NCBI RefSeq assembly: GCF_002803155.1
Contig: NZ_NNBP01000001.1
Coordinates: 434,001 to 498,000, forward strand
Reading direction: 5' to 3'
DNA length: 64,000 bases
From: Streptomyces sp. CB02959
Lineage (GTDB): Bacteria > Actinomycetota > Actinomycetes > Streptomycetales > Streptomycetaceae
Position numbers and translations under genes: made by a program. The notes under the pieces were generated by a model. That model searched no databases. It worked only from the letters and a program-made list of their open reading frames with translations, and was not told where the DNA came from. Position 1 is the stretch's first letter, and every line of letters starts with the position of its first letter. This document shows, piece by piece, positions 33,119 through 42,575 of this stretch.

Positions 33119-34507
33119 TCAGCCCTGATCCGGATAGGGCGGGAATCTGCCGACCAGCCCGGCGACCGCGGCGCGCGCCGCACCGTCCTGCCGCAGCGCC
33201 GCCCCGATCAGCTCGGCGATCCGGTGCATCTCGGCCTCCCCCATCCCCTGGGTCGTCGCCGCCGCGGTGCCCAGCCGGATCCCGGTCGGGCAGGCCCCGG
33301 AGGCCGCGGGCGCTCCGGCGCACGGCAGCGCGCAGGTGTCCAGCACGATCCCGGCGGCGGCCAGCCGGCCGCGGGCGGTGCGCGCGTCCACGCCGAGCGG
33401 GGTGGTGTCCGCGGTGATCAGGTGGGTGTCGGTACCGCCGGTGGTGACCGTCAGGCCCTCCCCGGCCAGCGCCTCCGCCAGCGCCCGGGCGTTGGCGATC
33501 ACCTGGCGGGCGTAGGTCCGGAACGCCGGCCGGGCGGCCTCCGCGAACGCCACCGCCTTGGCGGCGACCGCGTTCATCTGGGCACCCCCTTGGGTGAACG
33601 GGAACACCGCGCGGTCGATGCGCTCGGCCAGCCGCGCCCGGCACAGGATCATCCCGCCGCGCGGCCCGCGCAGCACCTTGTGGGTGGTCGCGCACACCAC
33701 GTCGGCGTACGGGACCGGGCTGGGCGCCGCGCGGCCCGCGATCAGGCCCATCGGGTGCGCCACGTCGGCGATGAGGTAGGCGCCGGTCTCGTCGGCGATG
33801 TCGCGGAACGCCGCGTAGTCGATGTGCCGCGGGTAGGAGATCGAGCCGCAGACCAGGGCTTTGGGCCGGCGTTCGCGAGCCAGTTCCCGGATCGCCTCGT
33901 AGTCCAGCAGTCCGCTCTCCTCGTCGACGCCGTAGCCCGCGAAGTCGAACCACCGGCCGGAGAAGTTGGCCGGCGAACCGTGGGTGAGGTGCCCGCCGTG
34001 CGGCAGCGACATCGCCAGGACGGTGTCGCCGGGGCGCAGCAGGGCGGCGTAGGCGGCCAGCACGGCCGAAGACCCCGAGTGGGACTGGACGTTGGCGTGT
34101 TCGGCGCCGAACAGTGCCTTGGCGCGCTCCACGGCGATCCGCTCGGCGAGGTCGACGATCTCGCAGCCGCCGTGGTGCCGGGCGCCCGGATAGCCCTCGG
34201 CGTACTTGTTGCTCAGGGGCGAGCCGAGGGCGGCCAGGACCGCGGGTGAGGCGAAGTTCTCGGCGGCGATGAGCTGGAGTCCGTCGCTCTGCCGGGCGCT
34301 CTCCGCGAGGAGGATGCCGGCGATCTCCGGATCCTGGTTCAGCAGTGCGGCGAAGTCCGGGGAGCCGGGCGGCCGGGTGAGCTCGTCGCGGGCGGCGGTC
34401 CGCGCCTGCTGCTGCGCGGTTTCGGCCGCCGCGGCCATCCGGGGCTCGGCGGCAGCGGTGCGGTCGGCGGGGGACGTACGGCGGGATGACGCGGTGGTGG
34501 CGGGCAT
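33119..34507 (-). CDS. glyA: serine hydroxymethyltransferase
   Basis: A 462-residue PLP enzyme that interconverts serine and glycine with tetrahydrofolate. The PLP lysine lies in TTHKVLRGPRGG near residue 290, and NKYAEGYPG is conserved. The C-terminal motif reads GIRLGTAAATTQG instead of the common GxRxGTPAxTTRG. There is an N-terminal extension of about 70 residues rich in Ala, Arg and Thr. The ATG at 34507 with GGAG 6 nt upstream is favoured; a longer frame up to 34642 has no better site. It may be an extra SHMT copy. Confidence 0.9.
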   Translation of the reverse strand: MPATTASSRRTSPADRTAAAEPRMAAAAETAQQQARTAARDELTRPPGSPDFAALLNQDPEIAGILLAESARQSDGLQLIAAENFASPAVLAALGSPLSNKYAEGYPGARHHGGCEIVDLAERIAVERAKALFGAEHANVQSHSGSSAVLAAYAALLRPGDTVLAMSLPHGGHLTHGSPANFSGRWFDFAGYGVDEESGLLDYEAIRELARERRPKALVCGSISYPRHIDYAAFRDIADETGAYLIADVAHPMGLIAGRAAPSPVPYADVVCATTHKVLRGPRGGMILCRARLAERIDRAVFPFTQGGAQMNAVAAKAVAFAEAARPAFRTYARQVIANARALAEALAGEGLTVTTGGTDTHLITADTTPLGVDARTARGRLAAAGIVLDTCALPCAGAPAASGACPTGIRLGTAAATTQGMGEAEMHRIAELIGAALRQDGAARAAVAGLVGRFPPYPDQG

Positions 34508-34744
34508 CGCTGGCTCCGGGCCTCGTACGGGGACCAGGGCACGTCTGCCGTGCCCCCGGGGCCCGTCCGAACCCTGATCGCCCGGCAGGCCCCCATCCCA
34601 ATGTAGGCGCGGCACGGGGATCGGGCGCGGTGGGCGGGGCATCGGGGTCCCGGGACCGGCCCACGGGCCGCACAGGGGCCTCCAGGGCCGTTCTCCGGGC
34701 CTTCCGCGCCGGACCCTACTCCGCGGTACGCCGGGTGCGCCGGG

Positions 34745-35431
34745 CTACGCCGGTGCCGGGACCCCGGTCAGGGCCGTGACGACCGGATCGAGCGCGCGGT
34801 TGATCTCGTCGCCGATGGAGCGGAAGAACGTGATCGGTGCGCCGTAGGGGTCGTAGACCTCGTCGGACTCCGGGTTGGGGGCCAGCAGCCAGCCGCGCAG
34901 CGCGGCGGCCGCGCCGACCAGCGCACGGGCGCGCTCGACCAGTCCGCCGTCCGGCAGGTCCAGGTCGGGCGCCGGCAGTGTGGCCGGATCTATGGCGCGA
35001 ACCAGGCGGTTGAACTCCTTCAGCGTGAAGGTCCGCAGCCCGGCGGAGTGCCCCATCGAGATGACCTGGGCACGGTGGTCGCGGGTGGCGGTGAGCACCA
35101 GGTCGGCCCGGATGACGTGCTCGTCGAGCAGCTCGCGGCCGATGAAGCCGGCCGGGTCCGCGCCGTAGTCGGCGAGCACCGTCGCGGCGTGCGCCTCCAT
35201 CGGGGCGCCCTCATGGCCCCAGGTGCCCGCGCTCTCCACGAGCAGCCCGCAGCGGCGGACGTCGCCGAGCCGCTCCTCCAGGGCGTGGCGGTGCAGCCGT
35301 TCGGTGATCGGCGAGCGACAGACGTTGCCGGTGCTGACGTGGAGGATCCGGAAACAGGCCGTGGGGTCCGCAGGGGCGGACCGGGTGTCGTCGCCTGGTC
35401 CCGCTATGCCACGCCCCGGGGGCGGCATCAA
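34745..35431 (-). CDS. low-molecular-weight protein tyrosine phosphatase homologue with Ser at the nucleophile position
   Basis: A 228-residue protein of the LMW-PTP fold. The P-loop reads HVSTGNVCRSP: in active enzymes (for example VCLGNICRS) the first Cys of C-x5-R is the nucleophile, and here it is Ser (codon AGC). Arg and the later Cys are kept, as is the acid loop YDPYG. It overlaps the tsaC stop by 4 nt (ATGA), so the two are probably co-transcribed. As it stands it may be a phospho-binding pseudo-enzyme. Confidence 0.85.
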   Translation of the reverse strand: MMPPPGRGIAGPGDDTRSAPADPTACFRILHVSTGNVCRSPITERLHRHALEERLGDVRRCGLLVESAGTWGHEGAPMEAHAATVLADYGADPAGFIGRELLDEHVIRADLVLTATRDHRAQVISMGHSAGLRTFTLKEFNRLVRAIDPATLPAPDLDLPDGGLVERARALVGAAAALRGWLLAPNPESDEVYDPYGAPITFFRSIGDEINRALDPVVTALTGVPAPA

Positions 35432-36075
35432 TTCGCCACCTCGAGCTCGGGGACGACCTTGCGCAGCTCCTCGGCGCTCAGCGCGCCCGCGCGCAGCAGC
35501 ACCGGCACCTTGCCGGTCACGTCCACGATCGAGGACGGCACGGCGGCGGGCGTCGGGCCGGCGTCGAGGTAGACGGAGACCGAGTCGCCGAGCATCTCCT
35601 GGGCGGCGTCGCAGTCCTGCGGCGACGGGTGGCCGGTGAGGTTGGCGCTGGAGACCGCCATCGGGCCGAACTCGTTGAGCAGCTCGATCGCGACCGGGTG
35701 CAGCGGCATCCGCACGGCGACCGTGCCGCGGGTCTCGCCCAGGTCCCAGGTCAGCGACGGCTGGTGCTTGGCGACGAGGGTGAGCGCCCCCGGCCAGAAC
35801 GCGTCGACCAGTTCCCAGGCCTGTTCGGAGAACTCGGTGACCAGGCCGTGCAGGGTGTTGGGGGACCCGACCAGGACCGGGGAGGGCATCCCGCGGCCGC
35901 GGCCCTTCGCCTCCAGCAGGTCGCCGACGGCCTCCGGGCTGAAGGCGTCCGCACCGATGCCGTAGACGGTGTCGGTCGGCAGCACGACCAGCTCGCCGCG
36001 GCGGACGGCAGAGGCGGCCTCACGCAGGCCGGTCGCGCGGTCGGTCGCGTCGCTGCAGTCGTATCGCCGTGCCAT
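35428..36075 (-). CDS. tsaC: L-threonylcarbamoyladenylate synthase (TsaC/Sua5/YrdC family)
   Basis: A 215-residue single-domain enzyme. It has VVLPTDTVYGIGADA at residues 30-44 and SSANLTG near 145, both conserved in the YrdC fold. It condenses threonine, bicarbonate and ATP for the t6A37 modification of ANN-decoding tRNAs. The ATG at 36075 has GAGGA upstream; a much longer frame further upstream is not supported. It sits between prmC and the phosphatase homologue in a common actinobacterial order. Confidence 0.93.
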   Translation of the reverse strand: MARRYDCSDATDRATGLREAASAVRRGELVVLPTDTVYGIGADAFSPEAVGDLLEAKGRGRGMPSPVLVGSPNTLHGLVTEFSEQAWELVDAFWPGALTLVAKHQPSLTWDLGETRGTVAVRMPLHPVAIELLNEFGPMAVSSANLTGHPSPQDCDAAQEMLGDSVSVYLDAGPTPAAVPSSIVDVTGKVPVLLRAGALSAEELRKVVPELEVAN

Positions 36076-36157
36076 TAGCGGTCCTCCTCGTGCGGAACGG
36101 TTACGCGGAACGAATACTGCGGATGCATCGGCTGCATCCGCGCCGGAGCGGGGCGGC

Positions 36158-37003
36158 TCATGGCGTCGCCCGGCGCGCGGTCGCGAAGCGGGGCCGCTTG
36201 TTGAGGTCGGGGTGGTCGGCCGCGTCCGCCCAGCCCAGCTCCTCGTTGAAGATCCACGGCACCTGCCCGCCCTGCGTGTCGGCATGCTCGACGACGACCA
36301 CGCCGCCGGGCCGCAGCAGGCGGTGTGCGGTCCGCTCGATGCCCCGGATGGTGTCCAGGCCGTCCTCGCCGGAGAACAGCGCCAGCTCCGGGTCGTGGTC
36401 ACGGGCCTCGGGGGCGACGTACTCCCACTCGGTGAGCGGGATGTACGGCGGGTTGGAGATCACCAGGTCGACCTGCCCGTCCAGTTCGGGGAGCGCGGTG
36501 AGCGCGTCGCCGTGGTGGAGAACGACGCGGGACCCCTCGACGTTCTTGCGGGCGAAGGCCAGGGCCTCCTCGGAGAGCTCCACGGCGTGCACCCGCGACC
36601 GCGGGACCTCCTGCGCCAGGGCGAGGGCGATCGCCCCGGAACCGGTGCAGAGGTCGACGATCAGCGGTTCGACGACGTCCATGGCGCGCACCGCGTCTAT
36701 GGCCCAGCCGACCACCGACTCGGTCTCCGGGCGGGGCACGAACACCCCTGGCCCGACGGCGAGTTCGAGGTAGCGGAAGAACGCCCGACCGGTGATGTGC
36801 TGGAGGGGCTCACGCGCCTCACGGCGGGCGATGGCCTCCCAGTAGCGGGCGTCGAAGTCCGCGTCCGGGACCGTGTGCAGCTGGCTGCGCTTGACGCCGT
36901 GCACATGCGCGGCCAGCTCCTCCGCGTCGAAACGCGGTGAGGGCACGCCGGCGTCGGCCAGCCGCTGGGTGGCCTGGGCCACCTCCGCGAGCAGCAGGTT
37001 CAC
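36158..37003 (-). CDS. prmC: release factor glutamine methyltransferase
   Basis: A 281-residue SAM-dependent enzyme with an N-terminal helical domain, the SAM motif VDLCTGSGAIALAL and the catalytic NPPY in VISNPPYIPL. It methylates the GGQ glutamine of release factors, here encoded immediately upstream by prfA. The start is GTG at 37003 with GGAGG 4 nt away. The gap to prfA is 36 nt, so both are in one unit. Confidence 0.95.
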   Translation of the reverse strand: MNLLLAEVAQATQRLADAGVPSPRFDAEELAAHVHGVKRSQLHTVPDADFDARYWEAIARREAREPLQHITGRAFFRYLELAVGPGVFVPRPETESVVGWAIDAVRAMDVVEPLIVDLCTGSGAIALALAQEVPRSRVHAVELSEEALAFARKNVEGSRVVLHHGDALTALPELDGQVDLVISNPPYIPLTEWEYVAPEARDHDPELALFSGEDGLDTIRGIERTAHRLLRPGGVVVVEHADTQGGQVPWIFNEELGWADAADHPDLNKRPRFATARRATP

Positions 37004-37039
37004 TGGTCCTCCAGCCGATACGTCCTGGGTCTTGCGGTC

Positions 37040-38119
37040 TTACTGGGCGGCGGCGAGCTTGGCCGCCGCGTCGGCGTCGAGGCACGCCTGGATGACCGGG
37101 TCCAGCTCGCCGTCGAGCACCTGGTCCAAGTTGTACGCCTTGAAGCCCACCCGGTGGTCGGAGATCCGGTTCTCCGGGAAGTTGTACGTGCGGATGCGCT
37201 CCGAGCGGTCCACCGTGCGGACCTGGCTGCGCCGGGCGTCCGACGCCTCCCGCTCGGCCTCCTCCTGGGCCGCGGCCAGCAGCCGCGAGCGGAGGATGCG
37301 CAGTGCCTGCTCCTTGTTCTGGAGCTGGCTCTTCTCGTTCTGGCAGGACACCACGATGCCGCTGGGCAGGTGGGTGATCCGGACCGCGGAGTCGGTGGTG
37401 TTGACGGACTGGCCGCCCGGCCCCGACGAGCGGTAGACGTCGATCCGCAGGTCGTTGGGGCCGATCTCGACCTCGACCTCCTCGGCCTCCGGCGTGACCA
37501 GCACGCCGGCCGCGGAGGTGTGGATCCGGCCCTGCGACTCGGTGGCGGGCACCCGCTGGACGCGGTGCACCCCGCCCTCGTACTTCAGTCGCGCCCAGAC
37601 GCCCTGTCCCGGCTCGGTGGCACCGCCGCCGCCCTTGGTCTTCACCGCGACCTGGACGTCCTTGTAGCCGCCGAGGTCGGACTCGTTGGCGTCGAGGATC
37701 TCGGTCTTCCAGCCGGCCCGCTCGGCGTACCGCAGGTACATCCGCAGCAGGTCGCCGGCGAACAGCGCGGACTCCTCGCCACCCTCACCGGCCTTGACCT
37801 CGAGAATGACGTCCTTGTCGTCGCTGGGGTCGCGCGGGACGAGCAGCAGCCGCAGCTTCTCGGTGAGCTCCCCGCGGCGGACGTCCAGCTCCTTGACCTC
37901 GTCGGCGAAGTCCGGGTCGTCCGCGGCCAGTTCCCGAGCGGTCTCGATGTCGTCGCCGGTCTGCTTCCAGGCACGGTACGTGGCGATGATCGGGGTCAGC
38001 TCCGCGTAGCGCTTGTTGAGCCGCATGGCCTCGCGCTGGTCCGCGTGGACCGCGGGGTCGGCCAGCCGCTTTTCGAGGCCGGCGTGCTCGCCGACCAGTT
38101 CCTCGACCGCCTCGAACAT
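37040..38119 (-). CDS. prfA: peptide chain release factor 1
   Basis: A 359-residue class I release factor. The catalytic GGQ is in [17 protein letters not shown], and the codon-recognition tripeptide region reads [12 protein letters not shown] (PAT, release factor 1 type). It reads UAA and UAG stops. prmC, its modifying enzyme, follows directly. Confidence 0.97.
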   Translation of the reverse strand: MFEAVEELVGEHAGLEKRLADPAVHADQREAMRLNKRYAELTPIIATYRAWKQTGDDIETARELAADDPDFADEVKELDVRRGELTEKLRLLLVPRDPSDDKDVILEVKAGEGGEESALFAGDLLRMYLRYAERAGWKTEILDANESDLGGYKDVQVAVKTKGGGGATEPGQGVWARLKYEGGVHRVQRVPATESQGRIHTSAAGVLVTPEAEEVEVEIGPNDLRIDVYRSSGPGGQSVNTTDSAVRITHLPSGIVVSCQNEKSQLQNKEQALRILRSRLLAAAQEEAEREASDARRSQVRTVDRSERIRTYNFPENRISDHRVGFKAYNLDQVLDGELDPVIQACLDADAAAKLAAAQ

Positions 38120-38230
38120 CGTGTGTTCCTCTGCTGACTGCTGGTGTGGCTTCGCGGGGTGACTGTGCCCCGTTGCCGCTGTGCGGCGGGCCGGACCCGG
38201 GCCGGGAGGCAGAGGGTCCGGACGACAAAG

Positions 38231-38276
38231 ACGCCGGTCCGGTCCCCCCTGTCCGGGGGCGACCGGAGACCGGCGC
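38231..38276 (-). terminator. hairpin between rpmE and prfA
   Basis: Outer arms CGCCGGTC (38232-38239) and GACCGGCG (38268-38275) enclose inner arms GGTCCCCCC and GGGGGCGACC with a short loop. It lies 12 nt after the rpmE stop and probably ends the rpmE transcript. Confidence 0.6.
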
Positions 38277-38287
38277 CTTGCGGGTCG

Positions 38288-38512
38288 CTACTTCTTGGCG
38301 GCCGCGGCGGACTTGCCGAAGCGGGCCTCGAAGCGGGCCACGCGGCCGCCCGTGTCCATGATCTTCTGCTTGCCCGTGTAGAACGGGTGGCACTCGGAGC
38401 AGACGTCGGCGCGGATGCTGCCGCCGGCAACGGTGCTACGGGTGGTGAAGGACGCGCCACAGGTGCAGCTGACCTGGGTCTCGACGTACTCCGGGTGGAT
38501 GTCGCGCTTCAA
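38288..38512 (-). CDS. rpmE: 50S ribosomal protein L31 (zinc-binding type)
   Basis: A 74-residue protein starting [16 protein letters not shown]. It has four cysteines in C-x-C and C-x2-C pairs (SCTCGA, VCSECH), the zinc-binding form of L31. A hairpin follows it. Confidence 0.96.
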   Translation of the reverse strand: MKRDIHPEYVETQVSCTCGASFTTRSTVAGGSIRADVCSECHPFYTGKQKIMDTGGRVARFEARFGKSAAAAKK

Positions 38513-38664
38513 GGGATTCTCCTAGGTTCGGGAGTGCACCGGGTCGTGGCACGGATTGCGTCACGTGAACCGGGGCCGACGGTCCAGTCTGCCAGCACTG
38601 GCCGTATCTCCCAAAACCGGGGTACGGCCACCACTATTCCCGGGCGGTTCGGGGGCGATTGCGA

Positions 38665-39789
38665 CTACTTGACGTAGTTGGCCGTACCGCCCTTGTCACC
38701 TGCGGAACCCTTGATCGCGGCCTTGGGTATGTCCTGGTCGTGGCGGAGCGCGTCCCAGACCTTCCGGCCCTGGGCGGCCAGGGGCAGCACCCGGTCGGGG
38801 TTGACCGGGTCGTAGGCCACCGGGAGCGTCACCATGCCGATGTTGTCGGACGAGATCCCGCCGAGTTCCTTGGCCAGGCCGGTCAGCGCGGTGACCGAGT
38901 TGAGGTCGGTGTCGGTGGTGACGGCCTTGGTGGCGGTGTCGGCGATGTCGTAGAGCTTGGCCGGGTTGGTGAGCACGCCGACGCTGCGGACCTGCTTCAT
39001 CAGCGCCTTGACGAAGGTCTGCTGGAGCTGGATCCGGCCCAGGTCGCTGCCGTCGCCACCGGGGACGCCGTGCCGGGTGCGGACCAGGCCGAGGGCGTCC
39101 TCGCCGTTGAGGGTGTGCTTGCCGGGCTGCAGGTGCAGGTGGCTGTACTTGTCGTTGATCGCCTTGGTGGTGGTGATGTCCACCCCGCCCAGGGCGTCGA
39201 TGAGCTTCTTGAAGCCGGTGAAGTCGACCTCGACGAAGTGGTCCATGCGGATCCCGCTCATCGACTCGACGGTCTTGACGGCGCAGGCCGGCCCGCCGAC
39301 CTCGAAGGCGGTGTTGAACATCGCCCGATGCTGCCCGGGGACGGTCCGGCCGTCCTTGGTGCAGGCGGGCCGGGTGACCAGGGTGTCCCGCGGGATGCTG
39401 ACGACGCTGGCCTTCTGGTGGCCCTTGTAGACGTGCACGACCATCGCGGTGTCGGAGCGCGCCCCGCCCTCGTCCTTGCCGTAGGAGGCGTTCTTGCCCG
39501 AGCGGGAGTCGGAGCCCATGACGAGGATGTCCATCGAGCCGTTGTCGACGTTCTGCGGACGGTCCTTGCCGAGGGCGGCGTTGATGTCGACGCCGGTGAG
39601 GTTGCCGTTGAACTTGAAGTAGAGGTAGCCGAGCCCGGCACCGCCGAGCAGGACGACGCCGACCAGCGCGCACAGCGTGATGGTCAGGGCCCGGCGGCGC
39701 CGGGTGGGGGCCTTGCGCCGCCGGCCGCTGGCACGCAGGGCGGGGCCCCGCTCTCCGGCCGTCCCCGCGGTCCCGTCGCTCTGCGCCAT
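38665..39789 (-). CDS. LytR-CpsA-Psr (LCP) family phosphotransferase
   Basis: A 374-residue protein with a short basic cytoplasmic head (RRRKAPTRRRRA), one membrane helix at about residues 35-57 and an extracellular LCP domain. The LCP domain shows DILVMGSDSRSG, VVSIPRDTLV and a later GVDITTTKAIND/LVRTRHG region, including the conserved Asp and Arg residues that bind pyrophosphate lipid. LCP enzymes attach wall polymers to peptidoglycan. The ATG at 39789 has GAGGA 4-5 nt upstream. Confidence 0.9.
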   Translation of the reverse strand: MAQSDGTAGTAGERGPALRASGRRRKAPTRRRRALTITLCALVGVVLLGGAGLGYLYFKFNGNLTGVDINAALGKDRPQNVDNGSMDILVMGSDSRSGKNASYGKDEGGARSDTAMVVHVYKGHQKASVVSIPRDTLVTRPACTKDGRTVPGQHRAMFNTAFEVGGPACAVKTVESMSGIRMDHFVEVDFTGFKKLIDALGGVDITTTKAINDKYSHLHLQPGKHTLNGEDALGLVRTRHGVPGGDGSDLGRIQLQQTFVKALMKQVRSVGVLTNPAKLYDIADTATKAVTTDTDLNSVTALTGLAKELGGISSDNIGMVTLPVAYDPVNPDRVLPLAAQGRKVWDALRHDQDIPKAAIKGSAGDKGGTANYVK

Positions 39790-40081
39790 CTGTTCCTCAG
39801 TCCTTCGTCGGTCGACTGCTCCTGGCCGTCCCCCTGCCACAGGCAGCTGATTGCCTAGTCAGACGGGAGGCTGCCCGGAAGGGTTGCACAGCGAGTTCTG
39901 AGCGTTTTCTTAGAAAGCGGCGGCGCCCGGAGCCGGCGCGCGACCACGGAGGCGGCTCTCACCAGGGCTTTCGCCGCGCCGTACGGGCCGGAGGAATCTT
40001 CGTACGCGGTACGGATCTGTGCGAAAGGTCTCAAGCGGGCCACGGCGCCGCGCGGCGCGGGTCACACCCCGACGGAAAACG
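39790..40081. other. intergenic, LCP gene upstream region
   Basis: About 290 bp between the LCP start and the rho terminator. It probably holds the LCP promoter; no gene or clear promoter elements were seen. Short open frames here lack start signals. Confidence 0.5.
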
Positions 40082-40118
40082 CCGGGCCCCCTCACCCGCG
40101 AGGGGTGAGGGGGCCCGG
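40082..40118 (-). terminator. terminator of rho
   Basis: Arms CCGGGCCCCCTCACCC (40082-40097) and GGGTGAGGGGGCCCGG (40103-40118) pair perfectly over 16 bp with a 5-nt loop. It lies 27 nt beyond the rho stop. Confidence 0.75.
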
Positions 40119-40144
40119 TCGTGCGTGCGGCGCGGCCGCGGGCG

Positions 40145-42202
40145 TCAGTCGTTGCCGTTGCCCGTGGTCGGCGTCGTCTTCTGGATCTGGAGCAGGAACT
40201 CCGCGTTGGACTTCGTCTGCTTCATCTTGTCCAGCAGCAGCTCGATGGCCTGCTGCTGGTCCAGCGCGTGCAGCACCCGGCGCAGCTTCCAGACGATGGC
40301 CAGCTCGTCGCTGCCCATCAGGATCTCTTCCTTACGGGTGCTGGACGCGTCCACGTCCACCGCCGGGAAGATGCGCTTGTCGGAGAGCTTGCGGTCGAGC
40401 TTGAGCTCCAGGTTGCCGGTGCCCTTGAACTCCTCGAAGATCACCTCGTCCATCCGCGAGCCGGTCTCGACCAGCGCGGTGGCCAGGATGGTCAGCGAAC
40501 CGCCGTCCTCGATGTTGCGCGCGGCACCGAAGAAGCGCTTCGGCGGGTAGAGCGCGGTCGAGTCGACACCACCGGACAGGATGCGGCCGGAGGCGGGCGC
40601 CGCGAGGTTGTACGCGCGGCCCAGGCGGGTGATGGAGTCCAGCAGGACGACCACGTCGTGGCCCAGCTCGACGAGACGCTTGGCGCGCTCGATGGCCAGC
40701 TCGGCGACGGTGGTGTGGTCCTCGGCCGGGCGGTCGAAGGTCGAGGAGATGACCTCGCCCTTGACCGACCGCTGCATGTCGGTGACCTCTTCCGGACGCT
40801 CGTCGACAAGGACGACCATCAGGTGGCACTCGGGGTTGTTGCGGGTGATCGAGTTGGCGATCGCCTGCATGATCATGGTCTTGCCGGTCTTCGGCGGCGC
40901 CACGATCAGACCGCGCTGGCCCTTTCCGATCGGCGTGACCAGGTCGATGATGCGGGTCGTCAGACCACCCGACTCACCTTCGAGGCGCAGCCGCTCCTGC
41001 GGGTAAAGGGGCGTCAGCTTCCCGAACTCGGCCCGCTGGCGGCCCTGTTCGGGCGCCATGCTGTTGACGCTGTCCAGGCGCACCAGGGCGTTGAACTTCT
41101 CGCGCCGCTCGCCGTCCTTGGGCTGACGGACCGCACCGGTGACGTGGTCGCCCTTGCGCAGGCCGTTCTTGCGGACCTGGGCGAGCGAGACGTACACGTC
41201 GTTCGGGCCGGGCAGGTAGCCGGAGGTCCGGATGAACGCGTAGTTGTCGAGGATGTCGAGGATGCCCGCGACGGGGATCAGCACGTCGTCGTCGGCCACC
41301 TGCGGCTCGTTGGTGAACTCCTCGCGGCCACGGCGCCCGCGGCGGTCGCGGTAACGGCCGCGACGACCGCGCCGACCGCCCTCGAAGTCCTCGTCGTCGC
41401 CGTCCCGGCGGTCCCGCTGGCGGTTGCCGCCCTGGACGCCGCCGTCACCCGCGTCGCTCTTGCGACGGTCGCGGTCACCGCGGTCACGGTCACCACCGCG
41501 GTCACGGTCACCGCCGCGGTCGCGGTCCCGGTCGCGCCGACCGCGCTCGCCCTTCTGGCCGCGGTCCTGGCGGTCCCCGCGCTCCTGGCGCTCGGCACCC
41601 TTGGCGGTCCGGCCGTCGCCGGCCTCCTGCGGGGCGAGGGCGGTCTCGGTGCGGGCCTCGGTCTTGACCGCGGTGGCGGCCTCGGCCTTGGCCTCGGTGC
41701 GGACGTCGGCGTCCGGGCTGCCCGCGGGTGCGGTGGCCCGGCGGCGGCGACGCTCACCGGCGGGCGCCTCGTCGCTGACGGGCTGGCCCGGAATGTCGAT
41801 CTGCTGCTGGGTCCCGGCCTTCTCTGCCGTCTTGGTGGACTTGGCGGCCTTCTCGGTCTTGGCGGCCGACTCGGCACCGTCGTCGCCGGTGCGGGCCTTG
41901 GAGGTCGTGCGGCGCTTGGGCTTGGTCTCGGTGTCGGCGGGCGCGTCGGCCTTGGCTGCGGTACCGGAGCCGGAGGCCTGCTTCTCCTTGATGACCTCGA
42001 TCAGCTGGCTCTTGCGCATCCGCGCGGTGCCCTTGATACCGAGGCCGGAGGCAACCTGCTGCAGCTCTGCCAGGACCATGCCGTCAAGGCCGGTGCCGGA
42101 ACGGCGGCGCCGCGTGGTGGCAGGCGCGGCGGGAGCGTCCGTGGCGGGCGTGGTGGCACTGCCATCGGTGCGCGCGCCCATCAGATCGGTGGTGTCGCTC
42201 AC
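40145..42202 (-). CDS. rho: transcription termination factor Rho
   Basis: A 685-residue hexameric RNA helicase, much longer than the 419 residues of E. coli Rho. The N-terminal Rho_N domain ([15 protein letters not shown]) is followed by an insertion of about 200 residues rich in Arg, Gly, Asp and Ala with repeated DRDRGG units, as found in high-GC actinobacteria. Then come the cold-shock-like RNA-binding part, the Walker A motif APPKTGKT near residue 435 and [14 protein letters not shown]. The insertion is likely to give extra RNA binding. Confidence 0.96.
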   Translation of the reverse strand: MSDTTDLMGARTDGSATTPATDAPAAPATTRRRRSGTGLDGMVLAELQQVASGLGIKGTARMRKSQLIEVIKEKQASGSGTAAKADAPADTETKPKRRTTSKARTGDDGAESAAKTEKAAKSTKTAEKAGTQQQIDIPGQPVSDEAPAGERRRRRATAPAGSPDADVRTEAKAEAATAVKTEARTETALAPQEAGDGRTAKGAERQERGDRQDRGQKGERGRRDRDRDRGGDRDRGGDRDRGDRDRRKSDAGDGGVQGGNRQRDRRDGDDEDFEGGRRGRRGRYRDRRGRRGREEFTNEPQVADDDVLIPVAGILDILDNYAFIRTSGYLPGPNDVYVSLAQVRKNGLRKGDHVTGAVRQPKDGERREKFNALVRLDSVNSMAPEQGRQRAEFGKLTPLYPQERLRLEGESGGLTTRIIDLVTPIGKGQRGLIVAPPKTGKTMIMQAIANSITRNNPECHLMVVLVDERPEEVTDMQRSVKGEVISSTFDRPAEDHTTVAELAIERAKRLVELGHDVVVLLDSITRLGRAYNLAAPASGRILSGGVDSTALYPPKRFFGAARNIEDGGSLTILATALVETGSRMDEVIFEEFKGTGNLELKLDRKLSDKRIFPAVDVDASSTRKEEILMGSDELAIVWKLRRVLHALDQQQAIELLLDKMKQTKSNAEFLLQIQKTTPTTGNGND

Positions 42203-42575
42203 GAAGGGTCCTTCCCTGGAGCGGGCGTCGGCCTGTCTGGCTCGGCGACCGGTTGTGCTGTCCGGCTGTGTCCTTGGTCTTGCGGACCGGGCCGGGGCGG
42301 TGGTCCCGCCGGATACGGCGGAAAGATCAATTCATGGCTCCGGCGTGAAGATCTGGGGTGTGACTGTTGTCGTCACGCCGATTCCGGAGCGTGCTCACTT
42401 CTGCTCAGGCCATTGCTCCAAGCAGTTTGGGAGGCTCCCGGAAGAAAGTGGTCCCGATGGGGGACACGAAGCACCGCGCCACACTGGCGTCGAGTACTGA
42501 CTTGAGGTTAACACTACCGGATCCAACAAACATTCCCCCTCTCAAAGACCGGCAATCGTCGATTACTGGTCGTGG
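42203..42575. other. rho upstream region
   Basis: There are 373 bp between the thrB stop and rho. The stretch 42490-42560 is AT-rich for this genome, which suggests the rho promoter. A weak TAGTGT box on the minus strand has no convincing -35. No gene was found. Confidence 0.5.

Noticed and set aside
34508..34744. A glycine- or folate-type riboswitch in front of glyA
   Set aside because: The 237-bp gap has no recognisable aptamer core on reading; a covariance-model search would be needed to claim one.
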